Assembly (NCBI GenBank): GCA_000827495.1
Contig: KN817540.1
Location: 252,480-316,479 of the forward strand
Length of the DNA: 64,000 bases
Direction of reading: 5' to 3'
Source: Hypholoma sublateritium FD-334 SS-4
Taxonomy: Eukaryota; Basidiomycota; Agaricomycetes; Agaricales; Strophariaceae
Within the stretch, counting starts at the first letter, position 1. Each line of letters opens with the position of its first letter. A program made the translations under genes and the position numbers. Below, piece by piece: positions 32,731-42,929 of this stretch. The notes beneath the pieces were generated by a model. The model ran no database searches and was not told the origin of the DNA. It saw only the letters and a list, made by a program, of their open reading frames with translations.

Positions 32731-33548
32731 ATATACATAGCGCGCCCGGATCTTGGGCGCGCCTCCCTTCCTGGGCTTCCCAGCCTGCCTGTCTCGCCTC
32801 TCGCGGGAATGTAAATGTCGAGCTGATTCTAATCACAGATGTAGATGGTTCAGAGTGTCACGGTGCGCTCCCAGCGCTTCGCGCCTCGAGCCTCAAACGA
32901 AATCAGCGCATGACTGTGTACGCTAAGTAAGAAGGCGCGGCGTGTCGCCCGTCCCTCCTCCCGCCTCGGCGCACGAACTCGAACTCAAGCTCGAGTCGCA
33001 GGCCCGTCTGATCAATCGCAGCGCACCGCAACGTCGGTCTGCATGTAGCAACGCGGCGGGGCTCGAACTCATAAGTAGCGCATACACACCGTACGCACGC
33101 CCCGGGACCGCTGCATTCCCGTCAGCCTGTCCTTTGTCCCTGCCCACTCCACGGGCGGACTCGGAGCCACCCACCCACTCACCCGCCAAGCCAGAAACGC
33201 GCGCCGCGCACGCGCCACCGAGCCGACCCGAGCAAGGTGCATACTCGCCGACTATACGTACGTACGCACGCACGCACGCGCGGGCCCGCGCGGAGGCGCT
33301 GGGCTGCCCCGCGCCAAGCGGGGATACTTATCAGCGCGCTTAAAGCTGCCCAGCGCCATACGCGGGACCGGAGCGGAGATCGACATGTTCCAATTACGAC
33401 GCGAGCGGGAGCGTAGGGTAGAATTCGGGATCGGCGTCGGTATGTATGTAGTGTACATGGTGCAGGCGTCTGAGGCGATGAGTGATGAGTACTTGAGTGA
33501 GTGAGGTCAACCAGGCGGCCAGCGCCGCCTGCGTGTCGAAATTCGGGT
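32731..33548. repeat. Direct repeat, copy 1 (about 0.8 kb)
   Basis: Matches 35264-36024 in order with many small indels: atacatagcgcgcccggatc at the start, gctgattctaatcac, gtgcgctcccagcgcttcg, aagaaggcgcggcgtgtcgc, cataagtagcgcatac, cgccccgggaccgctgcatt, catacgcgggaccggag and gcggccagcgccgcctgcg at the end. The end contains a piece of the DUS1 3' coding end, so this copy is the derived one. It begins with a hairpin (see separate entry). Confidence 0.75.
32740..32762. other. Perfect 8-bp stem hairpin in repeat copy 1
   Basis: GCGCGCCC, a 7-base loop (ggatctt), then GGGCGCGC. The same hairpin is conserved without change in the other repeat copy at 35273-35295 even though flanking bases differ. 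Confidence 0.6.
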
Positions 33549-33690
33549 ACGCTCAAAGTAGAGCATTTTCCCCCCATTTTAGGTCATATCCATTTGTGCA
33601 CAAGTCAATCAAAATAAACGGATAAATCCCAATCCTGATCCTTGGTAAAGGTCCTCCTGCAGAACTATCTATAAGTAACTTCCTCCCTGT

Positions 33691-34126
33691 CTACATGAAA
33701 TAAATCACTGACATAGTCTTTTCAAGCATACCGCTTGCCCTAAATTCGAAGGAATATGTTTTATCTCTCTGAAATGTCGTCGGTTGGGGGTCGATTTGAT
33801 GGGGTTGCAAGGTGCTGCCTTTCCAGATTCCATTTTCGAGGTATCTATAATTCACGAAATGATCGCTGAGATTCTTCAACGTGACTTGAACTCTGCTAAG
33901 GAAGTTGTCGAAAGGTGAAATTGCATCCTATACCCCGAATTTCGAAACAACAAGTCCTGTCAGGCCTTCACCATCTCCCGATATTGTACATCATACCTCA
34001 ATAGGTACAATACGAAAGTTGCGAAGATTGACCATGTTTGAGTCTCTCACTTGATCATGGAATGTAGCGTCGTTGATTTTTTCCTCTTGACGGATGAAAC
34101 GTTTGGTACAGCGCCGACTGTTCTCT
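33691..34126 (-). other. Possible extra exons or a second small frame downstream of the ubiquitin-like gene
   Basis: Two exon-like pieces on the minus strand, 34126-33997 and 33927-33691, join in frame across a GTATGA...GGTATAG intron. The second encodes 78 residues (DAISPFDNFLSRVQVTLKNL ... SVIYFM, stop). I do not recognise the domain. It could be the C-terminus of the ubiquitin-like-domain gene if an intron removes the stop at 34134, but no convincing donor was found. Confidence 0.3.
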
Positions 34127-34133
34127 CTGAATA

Positions 34134-35162
34134 TCAGTCTATGTCAAATAAGACAGACATCGAAGATCTAGCTTGCCATTCAAACCAGTCATCATCTGCC
34201 ATCAGCCCCTGGTCCGTCTCATGACATGTCGGGCATGTTCTGGACTGCGAGGCAGGGGTTTTGACCTCGACGCTGAGTACCAGTATAGCTCCTTTCTTCA
34301 CGACCGCACCCCATTGATTAGGCTCAAACTTTGCAATGGACTTGCCATCCTCAGTTGAGATGACGTAGTGGCGCTTCTTTATATAATCAAACGCTAAAGT
34401 TTTACTGTAGTGGTGCAGCATTGTCTCGTGGAATGCCTACTCTTTGGTAAAGGGTTTTGTAAAATCTAGACGATGATTACGCACCTCCGGGGAGAAGAAA
34501 AACTCCATTGTCAATGTCTTCTTCCGGCCAAAAGCATCGATCAAGCTGAGAGCATTTCCGGACGAAGCATCAAACGTAATGCCTGCTGGAATCCGCTTCT
34601 GCAATGATAATACCTCCGCCGAAACTACTTTGATTTCCTTGACATCGGTAGAGCCGGCGGACGTTGCCTCACTAAAGTTTCAATAAATTATCTACGCCAG
34701 AAAAAAATAAACGGCAGGCGAAATTATCACGGACAGAATCAGCACATTCATCAAGATGACGATGGTCTGGCTATGCTGCGTCAGATTTTGCCTCAGTTCT
34801 GCGATGTCCTTCTGCTTGGTGAGACTCCACATTATCTGGCGCATCGCGACAACGGCGGAGCGCCGATTGCGCGTCAGGGCCTGCCTGTATGCCTTGACAT
34901 GTTCGTCAAACTTGTCCAACAGCTTCCTACAGGCGCGTATTTCTTCGTTGATACTCTCTAGAGCGGCCTCGCTTGCAACGACATCAGGGCGCGACAGCGA
35001 TGATTCCGCGACCCGGAGCGTTGTTTGGAATGATTTTAGCTGCTGTGCCAGCTCCCGATACTGGGATGAGGAACCCTTTGCATCATCTAAAGCTTGATAG
35101 ATCTGGGCAGCGAGGGTGACGAGCGCAATGATATCGCCAACGGAGCTCGGGGCAAATGGCAT
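34134..35162 (-). CDS. Ubiquitin-like-domain protein with an N-terminal helical domain
   Basis: Tentative exons 35162-34731, 34667-34485 and 34436-34134 give 305 residues. The N-terminal part (SSVGDIIALVTLAAQIYQAL, SLSRPDVVASEAALESI, CRKLLDKFDEHVKAY) is the helical module often found at the start of fungal NACHT/ankyrin proteins. The C-terminal part (ALSLIDAFGRKKTLTMEFFF, HETMLHHY, YVISTEDGKSIAKF, WGAVVKKGAILVLSVEV) matches the fungal ubiquitin-like domain that follows this module, then a CPTC pair that may be half of a zinc site. A hydrophobic run (VLILSVIISPAVYFFLA) at the exon 1/intron 1 border makes that junction uncertain. Start could also be at 35204. The gene sits in an AT-richer insert between two direct repeats. 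Confidence 0.6.
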
Positions 35163-35263
35163 CGATGTCGCGGTGGGGGAATGACACCCTAGCCAATCTG
35201 GCAAGCTTGCTGGCTCCAGGCTCTGCGTATGACAAATACATACACGCCCTTGACACGCCCCGC

Positions 35264-36024
35264 GTATACATAGCGCGCCCGGATCTTGGGCGCGCCTTCC
35301 CTTCCTGGTGCTGCCTGTCTCGCGGGAGGCAACGCAGCGCTGATTCTAATCACGGATGCCAATGGTTCAGACTGTGCGCTCCCAGCGCTTCGAGCCTCAA
35401 ATGAATCAGTGCATGACCTGAACGACTGATCAGACTGTGTGCGCTAAGGAAGAAGGCGCGGCGTGTCGCCCGCCCCAGCGCAGGAACTCGAGCTCAAGTC
35501 CCAGGCCTGTCTGATCAATCACCCCGATCGACATCTAACGCGGTAGGGCTTGGATTCATAAGTAGCGCATACAGGAATATGCACGCCCCGGGACCGCTGC
35601 ATTCCCGTCAGACTGTCAGACTGTCGATTGTACCCTGTACGCACCACGGGCGGAGCCAGTCACCCACCCAGGCAGCCAAGGAATGCGCGCCACCGAGCAA
35701 GGCGCGTACTCGTCAACTATACGTACGCACGCGCGGGACCGCGCGGAGGCGCGCTGCCCCGCGCCCACGCCAGGCGGGGATATCAGCGCTTAACTTCATA
35801 CGCGGGACCGGAGCCGGGATCGACATATTCCAATTATGACGCGGGAGCGGTAGGGTAGACACGGAATTAGGTGGGGTGCGGATCGGCGTAGGTATGTAGT
35901 GCACATGGCGCGGGCGTCTAGCGTGCGGGTAGGCGGTGGGCGGGTGAGCGGGGGTGGGTGGGTGAGGACGGCTAGACGGCCAGCGCCGCCTGCGCGTCGG
36001 GTGTCGGGAACTCCGGCGCGAGGC
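35264..36024. repeat. Direct repeat, copy 2 (overlaps DUS1 3' end)
   Basis: Second copy of the repeat at 32731-33548. Its right end runs into the last exon of DUS1 (stop at 35972), so this is likely the original location. The hairpin lies at 35273-35295. Confidence 0.75.
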
Positions 36025-37811
36025 GCGCGCGCTTCGCGTCGTCGGCCGCGTCTGGCGCCTCCTCTGAATCGAGCGGGCGTTTTGTTTTAAGGGGTGCGTC
36101 GGTGTCTGGCGGCGCCGCGGCCGCCTGCGCCAGCGCTAGTCATTTACCCAGGTCAGCCACAGGCTTGGGGAGAGCAGTTCAAAGGAGACGGAGGGGGCCA
36201 CGCACCATACGCCTTCTTCTGCTCCATCGACGGCCGGAAGTACGGCTGCGCGAGCCAATGCGGCATCGTCCGGATCCCCGTTACCGGCTCGACGCCGCAC
36301 AGGTCGCGCAGTGGCGTCCCCGTCGCCGCCCGCTCGTCGCGCTTTTTTTAAAACAAATAGATCAATCAGCCACCGCGAAGCGCACACACACACACGCGAA
36401 CGACGCACCTCCATGCGCGCCTTCATGTCGCGGCACACGTCCTCGTACGCGCCGATGCACGCGTCCATCTGCTTCGGGCTGATGCGCACACGGCCCAGGG
36501 TCTCGCGCAGGTCCTGCTCCCGCCCCAGGCCCGGGCGCATGATCTTGAACAGGTGGCCTTTCACCCCGCTCACGCTCGTCACTGTCTTCAGACTGCGCAC
36601 GATGGAGAGATACTCGAGCGCGAGGTCCGCGTGCCGCGGGTGGCGTGTGAGGATCACCGCGTCCGAGTCGTACGCCGCATCGGAGGAGGGGTTGGGGTTT
36701 GGGGTGGAAGTGGGTGTGGGGAGGGACAGGGGTACGGGCGCGTGCGGCGCGAGGCCCGCGAAGAGCGCGGGGTTGTACAGCTGGCCCTCGGCGCTCATCA
36801 CCGCGTCTGCGCCGGTCGCCTTGAGACACGCGGCGATGTCCGCCTGGTACAGGATGTTGCCGTTCGCAAACACGGGGACGGAGACGGCCTCCTTAACCGC
36901 ACGTATCTTGTCCCAGTCCGCGAGGCCCTGGGTGGGGTAAGCGACAGTGCACATGTATATGGTGTGGGTGGCGGCGCACCGTATTCTGCCCCCGTTGCTC
37001 GCGCAGCCGCCCGTGGCAGGTGAGGATCTGCGCCCCCGCGCGCTCGAGCATCTTCGCATACTCCACCGTCTTCTCCACCGTCGGGAACACGCGGAACTTC
37101 GCCGTGACGGGTACCGACAGGTTCACATGCAACACATTAACTGCGCTCTATCAGCAACATCCCCGCCACAGTCCAAGAGAGCCACACCACTCACTGAGCT
37201 CGAAGATGAGGTCCCAGTCGTCCTGCAGGAACGACCCGTAGCGACCGCGCTTCGCGATGTCCTGCGGGCACCCGAGGTTGAGGTCGACCGCGTCGCAGTG
37301 TGCCTCGACGATGCGCGCGGACGCGAGCAGCTGCCGCGGGTCGTTCGCGCAGAACTGCACGATCAGCGGCCGGTCCGTCGCTGGGGCGCCCTCCTCGCCG
37401 GCGACGAGGTCGAACATCGCGTTCTGGTACGTCTTGTTGCTCTTGTCGACGAATATCTGTCGGTGCGCTCTTATCAGCCGCGCATCGAGACTGGGACGGG
37501 GAGGTATCAGCGCACCTTGGCGTTGATCATCGGCGTATAGATAACCTATATCGCAACGCACACCATCAGCGTCCACACCACCCTCCAAATATGCCAGCGA
37601 GCGCACCTGCGCCCCATATCTCCGAGAGAGCCGCCGCCAAGCCTGCGAGATCCTATAAACATTAAGCCCGCGGTGCACGAACATCATAACGCACCAGCTC
37701 ACTCTGATCGACCATCGGCGCGACGATGTACTTGGGGCTGCCGAGCACCTGTTCGTAGAACTGGTATCCGCCCAGCTTTTTGGACGTCGATGCGGTGGGT
37801 TCGGACTGCAT
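35972..37811 (-). CDS. DUS1: tRNA-dihydrouridine(16/17) synthase DUS1
   Basis: Eight exons (37811-37695, 37642-37607, 37545-37516, 37456-37195, 37140-36980, 36927-36409, 36341-36206, 36135-35972) give 474 residues. It reduces uridine 16/17 in the D-loop of tRNAs with FMN and NADPH. Motifs: [44 protein letters not shown], the active-site Cys in [53 protein letters not shown] and [18 protein letters not shown]. The C-terminus adds a basic [10 protein letters not shown]...AKRAR stretch that may be a nuclear signal. Exons 2 and 3 are 36 and 30 nt. The last exon lies in a direct repeat whose other copy carries a decayed piece of it. Confidence 0.92.
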
Positions 37812-38629
37812 TAGTGCTCGTAGGGAGGCGCGGAGCGCACGGAGGGCAGTGGCGAATGGTGGTATCGTGGAAAGCGCACAGGCGGAGGTGATGGCTGGAT
37901 GAAAGTCGTCCTGACTCCTCGAACTTCGAAGAGATTTTCGGCGGCAGATGAGTCACGTGGCTTTCCGCCAGCGGCGCTCGGCAAATTTCCATTCGACTGA
38001 CGTTAGGTACTTAACTTCAACCACCTGAATGTTCCTGGTAACTTCTGCCATCGTGGTCACACTCTCAACATCTTCTTGGCGACTACTTGGGGTCTATGGC
38101 GTTTGCGAGAGTTTGGTGACCTTCTTTCGATTCTTCACTGCCGTGCCATGAACCTGTGGCCGACGCTCTGCTTCTACGAAGGACTCAGGGACCACGCTTC
38201 TCCAACACAGGTCCCTTCAGCTTTGAAGCTCACGCCCTCAACCATATAAGCAGCATTATCACTTCGCGAGCCTTTCACCGTTCATATTTCCTCGGAAAGA
38301 ATCCCCGTGCGCACCTATGTAGGCCGTGGCCAGAACGCCTCGTGGCAGGCCGCCTGGAATCACAACACGATCTCCGGTACTGGCGGGGAGGAACTTAATC
38401 TCGACTCGAGGCCTCTGTGGCCAGAAATGTGATTATCTCTGGGCCTGAAGGCGACTCGCATTATAAATCGACCCGTGCGTAGATCTGCCGAGCCTGACGC
38501 GGCCTTCGCCTTCCCTTTCGGGGGATTTCTGTGGTGAATTTGTGCATCTTATAAAGACTCGAGCTCGAGAATCAAATGTGTATCTATCTCTAACACCCAG
38601 CCCCCGTACTCGCCTTCCCATCTTCTAAC
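37812..38629. promoter_or_regulatory. Divergent region between DUS1 and the NmrA-like gene
   Basis: 818 bases without a supported gene. A TATA box (ttataaag, 38549-38556) sits about 80 bases before the NmrA-like ATG. Confidence 0.5.
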
Positions 38630-39599
38630 ATGACTATACTTATCACTGGCGGAACTGGAAAGACTGGTACGGCTCTCGCGCGGCGTTTGCAGAGGGAAAA
38701 TATTCCAGTCCTTCTCGCGTCACGTAGCGGCAAGGCAGTAGAGTCCTTCAAGACGGTGACGTTCGACTGGACCGATGCCGCAACCTTCGGTAACCCATTT
38801 CAAGCCGCATCCGATATAAAGGGGGTATATATCCTGACCCCTTCCGCGGCGCTGGGGATAGTCGACCACGTGAAGACGTTCATCAGCCTCGCCAGATCGA
38901 GGGGGGTCAAGCGGTTTGTGCTGTTGAGCGCCAGCATGATAGAAGCGGGACAGTCCGAGCTAGGACAGATTCACCAGTGTCTGATTGACAGCGGGGTCGA
39001 ATACGCAGTCCTGCGTCCGACGTGGTTCCAACGTAAGTCGTCTTTCTCGATCCACGAAGTCGATCTTATCAAACCGTCGTATTTTTTCAGAGAATTTTGG
39101 AGTCACTTATCTGACCAGTATACGAGACCAAAATTCTACATTCTCGGCAACTGAGGACGGCCGCATTCCCTTCGTATCAACTGAGGATATCGCTGAAGCG
39201 GCATACCAGGGACTGACAGCAGAGCCCAGCCTGAATAAAGACCTGCTGATCGTTGGGCCGGAGCTGTTCAGTCACGACGAGGTTTTGCCCATGCAAATCA
39301 AACATTTTGACAGGTTCGCTGATATTCACGACTCGTTATAGGCAGCCAAATTATTCAGCACCATCCTCGGGAGAGAGATCACTCACAAAAGGCTCACTAT
39401 TGAGGAGTTGAAGAACATTTATCTCAACTTCGCTATTCGTGGGGAGCACGCCGGCAGGCTTGCAGAAGCTGATAGCTTCATAGCAAATCACTCCGAAGAG
39501 GACATCTTCAACTCCAGCGCTGACAAGAAGTTTGTTGGAAAGCACACTCTGGAGGAATATATAAGACACAATCGCGAAAGGTGGATAAGCACGAAGTAG
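38630..39599 (+). CDS. NmrA-like NAD(P)-binding reductase (agroclavine-dehydrogenase-like fold)
   Basis: Three exons (38630-39032, 39091-39281, 39342-39599) give 283 residues. The start MTILITGGTGKTGTALARRL is a Rossmann dinucleotide site (GGTGKTG). Further motifs: GVYILTPS, RSRGVKRFVLLSASM, VEYAVLRPTWFQQNFG, GRIPFVSTEDIAEAAY, LLIVGPELFSHDE and AAKLFSTILGREITHKRLT. This is the NmrA/atypical short-chain group that includes festuclavine and agroclavine dehydrogenases. No other ergot-type gene is near, so a role in alkaloids is not supported; a generic reductase is the safe call. TATA promoter. Confidence 0.82.
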
Positions 39600-40160
39600 A
39601 CTCTTTCAAGCAACTTTCAAGTTCCTTCCAGGTTACGTTGTTTCCATTTGTTATTTCTTATATCGGACAAGGACCAAATAAGTAAGAATGTAATTTCTTA
39701 AATAATGCCAATCTCCAATCATTCAGATGTTGACTCACTGTTCAATGGCTTATAACGAAAGAACGCTGAGGATTTGTCGAGCGCAAGTCGAGCGTTTGCT
39801 AGAAGTCTGCTACGCTGCTCTACATTGTGTAGACCATGAGAACAAGCTAGCCACATACACATACTAGGTCCAACAAGTTCAGTTTGAGTCCAATCTGGTT
39901 TTGTCGCCATTTACCCACTACCATTACCGTCGTACCTATTGCTACTGATGATGTCATGACAGATCTCGTCAAAGCATAATCAGATCTCTTTGAGATCATC
40001 TCACGTGACCTTGTTCAGTTGAACATGACCAACTCAAATGACGCCAAGGCCCGAGGGCGTTCAACGAACGTCAATGAAGTGGCCCCTTCAGTCGGGCTTC
40101 AACCAACTTTTCAACCCAACTCCTATCTGCAACCTCAAGACTGCCTCTTAATTCCTCGAC
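39600..40160. other. Intergenic, FunK1-A promoter side
   Basis: No gene seen. The final 100 bases are CT/CA-rich, as expected for a fungal leader. Confidence 0.45.
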
Positions 40161-42577
40161 ATGGGCCTCGACTCACCTATTTCAAACGTACAGTCTCGTG
40201 AACTCGATTCAGATGTAGATTCTCTACTCGAATGCGACGAGGAGACCGACCTAGACAAGTTCCACTCAGACGCGATGTGGCATGCTGTGAAGGAACTGCG
40301 CAACGTTCCAATCGTTTCTGTCGACTTCATGCTCGACAACTTTCTTCCGACGCTTTGCATTGATGTTCAGGCTACAAAAGACTCGTTGAAGCGCGCCGAC
40401 ACTTTATCGGAATCGGGCTGGAGAGAGTTATATGATATCACTAGTGCTCGCGGCGACGAGACGGAAGCTGCGATGTTTTCACCCATGGAAAAGATGCAAA
40501 ACTCTATCATAGCCTGTACTAAGTTTTCAGACGGTGTTTCCCGCCCCCCCTCTCTAAGGATGACAACCTATCCCACCTTTACACCCATAACCCGCAAAGT
40601 CGCTCGAATCGGACCCAATGCTTGCGCTCAGTTTGACGCAGAATATACACTTTATCATCAAGATGCGATAGCCGAAAACTCATGGCTCAATACTGTATAC
40701 GTCGAAGAATACCAGACAGGGTGTTCCGAAACAAATTTAAAGAAGGTATCTACCACTGTCTACAAGTTACCAACACATTTATCCTCATCTTTCGATAGAA
40801 CGTTCAGAAACTGCTGTGGAGCTTTGAGCGCTTGATGAACGTAGACCATCGCAGGAGATTTGCGTTCGGAACAACGGTTGAAAAGACAAACATGAGGTTT
40901 TGGTTCTGCTGTCGTCACATAATATTTGCTACTCAGCCTTTTGATTTCATGAAGGTACGCAGTTAATGTTATAGCAAACCAATTTTTTGTTCATAATTAT
41001 ATCAGGAACCGGATCGGTATATTAAAATAATCTCGTCTTTAGCTTATGCGAGTCCAACGCAACTGGGATACGACCCCAATGTGGAGCTGATACGAGAGGC
41101 CGATCATTTGACATGGAGAATCACCATCCAAGGAGAAAACTTCGATGGCCAATCGGATACAAAATGCTACCAAGTGCTCGGAATGCTCTCTGCTCCTCCC
41201 ACCAAAATTTGCGGCCGTGGGACGCGTATCTACAAGGCTTACGATATAGCCGATGCTTCTAAGCGGTCTGTTGTTCTCAAGGATTCTTGGGTCGACGCAG
41301 ATAGAGCCCTGGAAGGTGATACTCTGGCCACAATTCTTGAAGGAGCGTCCGAGGACGAGAGGGCTCTTTTTTTGACTGTCCTCCAGCACGGTGTCGTGAC
41401 TATCGACGGTCAGGAAGACCGTACACGAGAGCTAATTCTCCGTGGCTACGATATCAGCATCAACCATTATTTTAGTCTTTCGACCAGCAGATGGCAACCT
41501 AGGCCAGGAGCAAGCCCGGAAGCTGTGAAGGCTTTCTTGCCTAGCGCATGGGAAAAAATGTACTTTGATCCACGTCATGAAATGATTTACGAGGCCAAGA
41601 TCCTGGAGGTACACCCTACACCTAGCCGAAAACCGCAGCCGAGTCGTCGATATCGGCCGCAAGTTCATTACCGCCTCGTCTTCCAAGAGTTAGGTGTCTC
41701 GCTTCGTGACATGTCATCCAAATGTGAGACGAAACTCTCAACTTTCGTGACTGCCATCTGTGATACTATACAAGGTGAGTATATGGTTGCACTCTCGTCG
41801 TTTTGAACTCTTGCTGAGATACATTGCCAGCTTTGGGTGTAATGTGGAGACAACGATATGTACATCGGGACATCAGCCCAGGAAATATAATCATGTACAA
41901 TGGACGCGCAAGGCTGACCGATCTAGAGTTCGCACATCAGTATGGGAACGACGTGAAGGAGTACGACCATACTCGCACAGTAAGTCTTACAAAAACACGC
42001 AACATTGCTATGAATTAAATGTATTATTCTGATATAGGGGACCTACCACTTCATGTCGTTTGAGGTGCTTAACAAATACTGTTACAGGAACCTGGGATTT
42101 GTTGTCGTCCCAAATCCACTCCACGACATGGAGTCAATCTGGTGGATCGGTGTTTGGGCCCTGTTTTGTCACTACTCTCCCAATACCGCGCTCTTAGGCT
42201 CCGCTGTTATGGACCATATCGACTGTGTACGTGAAATCGGCGAGACAGTGTTTCCCGATGTTCCCAATCCACTATTCGACATGCGTATGAGGGCGGACCA
42301 AGTGATGGAGGACTGCTTTTCCAGATATCCTTGGGAAGGGTTCACTCCTCCCCTTCAATCTTTCTATCACGTCCTTGAACAGCTGAGGGCTGAACTCTGT
42401 TCCCGCCTCAAGAGTTCCCAAGCAAAGTTGCCTGTTGACATAGCACATTTCACAGATCCCGGCTTTCACAACAATTTCTTGCGCCTCTTCGCGGTTCTGA
42501 ACAATCCTGCTGGAGATGAAGATCTATGGACTATGGATGCCATCTGGGACAAACAGGAAGCCCTTCTGGGAGGGTGA
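40161..42577 (+). CDS. FunK1-type protein kinase A
   Basis: Five exons (40161-40745, 40808-40954, 41006-41774, 41831-41979, 42038-42577) give 729 residues with all phases matching. The N-terminal 240 residues hold the FunK1 pre-domain (LMNVDHRRRFAFGTTVEK, FDFMKEPDRYI). The kinase core shows VVLKDSWVDA (probable ATP-anchoring Lys), YRLVFQELGVSL, the catalytic loop YVHRDISPGNI, RLTDLEFAH in place of DFG (Asp kept), and the late NPLHDMESIWWIGVWAL. FunK1 kinases are a mushroom-expanded group of unknown substrate. A close tandem paralogue follows 350 bases downstream. Confidence 0.88.
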
Positions 42578-42929
42578 GGTTTGAAAGGCTTTTGCAATAT
42601 TTCTGTAAATTGATACTTTGTACTAAGCCAATTCTAAGTAGTATCGCATCGACTCAAATCATACGCTATTGACCCCGAGGATATGGCAATGATAGCTGAC
42701 ATAAGGGTAAGATCGGAAGTACTTAGGTCTCTTCATCTTGAGTTCATCTTGAGTTCATCGATTTGTTTTTTGGGGGTTCCCATTGTTCGTCAGTCCTTAT
42801 CTGATTCTATTCCCTTAGAATTTCTTCTCCCCTTCTCTCTTGCAATTCTGCTCTAATTTCTGCTCTTATTCTCTTGTCTCTCCCCACCTGCTAGATAATC
42901 TCTGGCCCTCCCTCATCCCGTACGAAAAT
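42578..42929. promoter_or_regulatory. Spacer between the two FunK1 genes
   Basis: 352 bases; CT-rich leader before 42930, with a 'cttcatcttgag ttcatcttgag ttcatc' short tandem repeat at about 42732-42758. Confidence 0.45.

Noticed and set aside
32731..36024. Direct repeats as LTRs of a retrotransposon
   Set aside because: No TG...CA ends, primer-binding site, target duplication or reverse transcriptase between them; the right copy is part of DUS1.
36311..37540. Long plus-strand frames opposite DUS1
   Set aside because: Antisense shadows of the GC-rich DUS1 exons; DUS1 has all family motifs on the other strand.
38630..39599. Ergot alkaloid gene cluster suggested by the NmrA-like gene
   Set aside because: No prenyltransferase, catalase or methyltransferase gene nearby; NmrA-like reductases are common.
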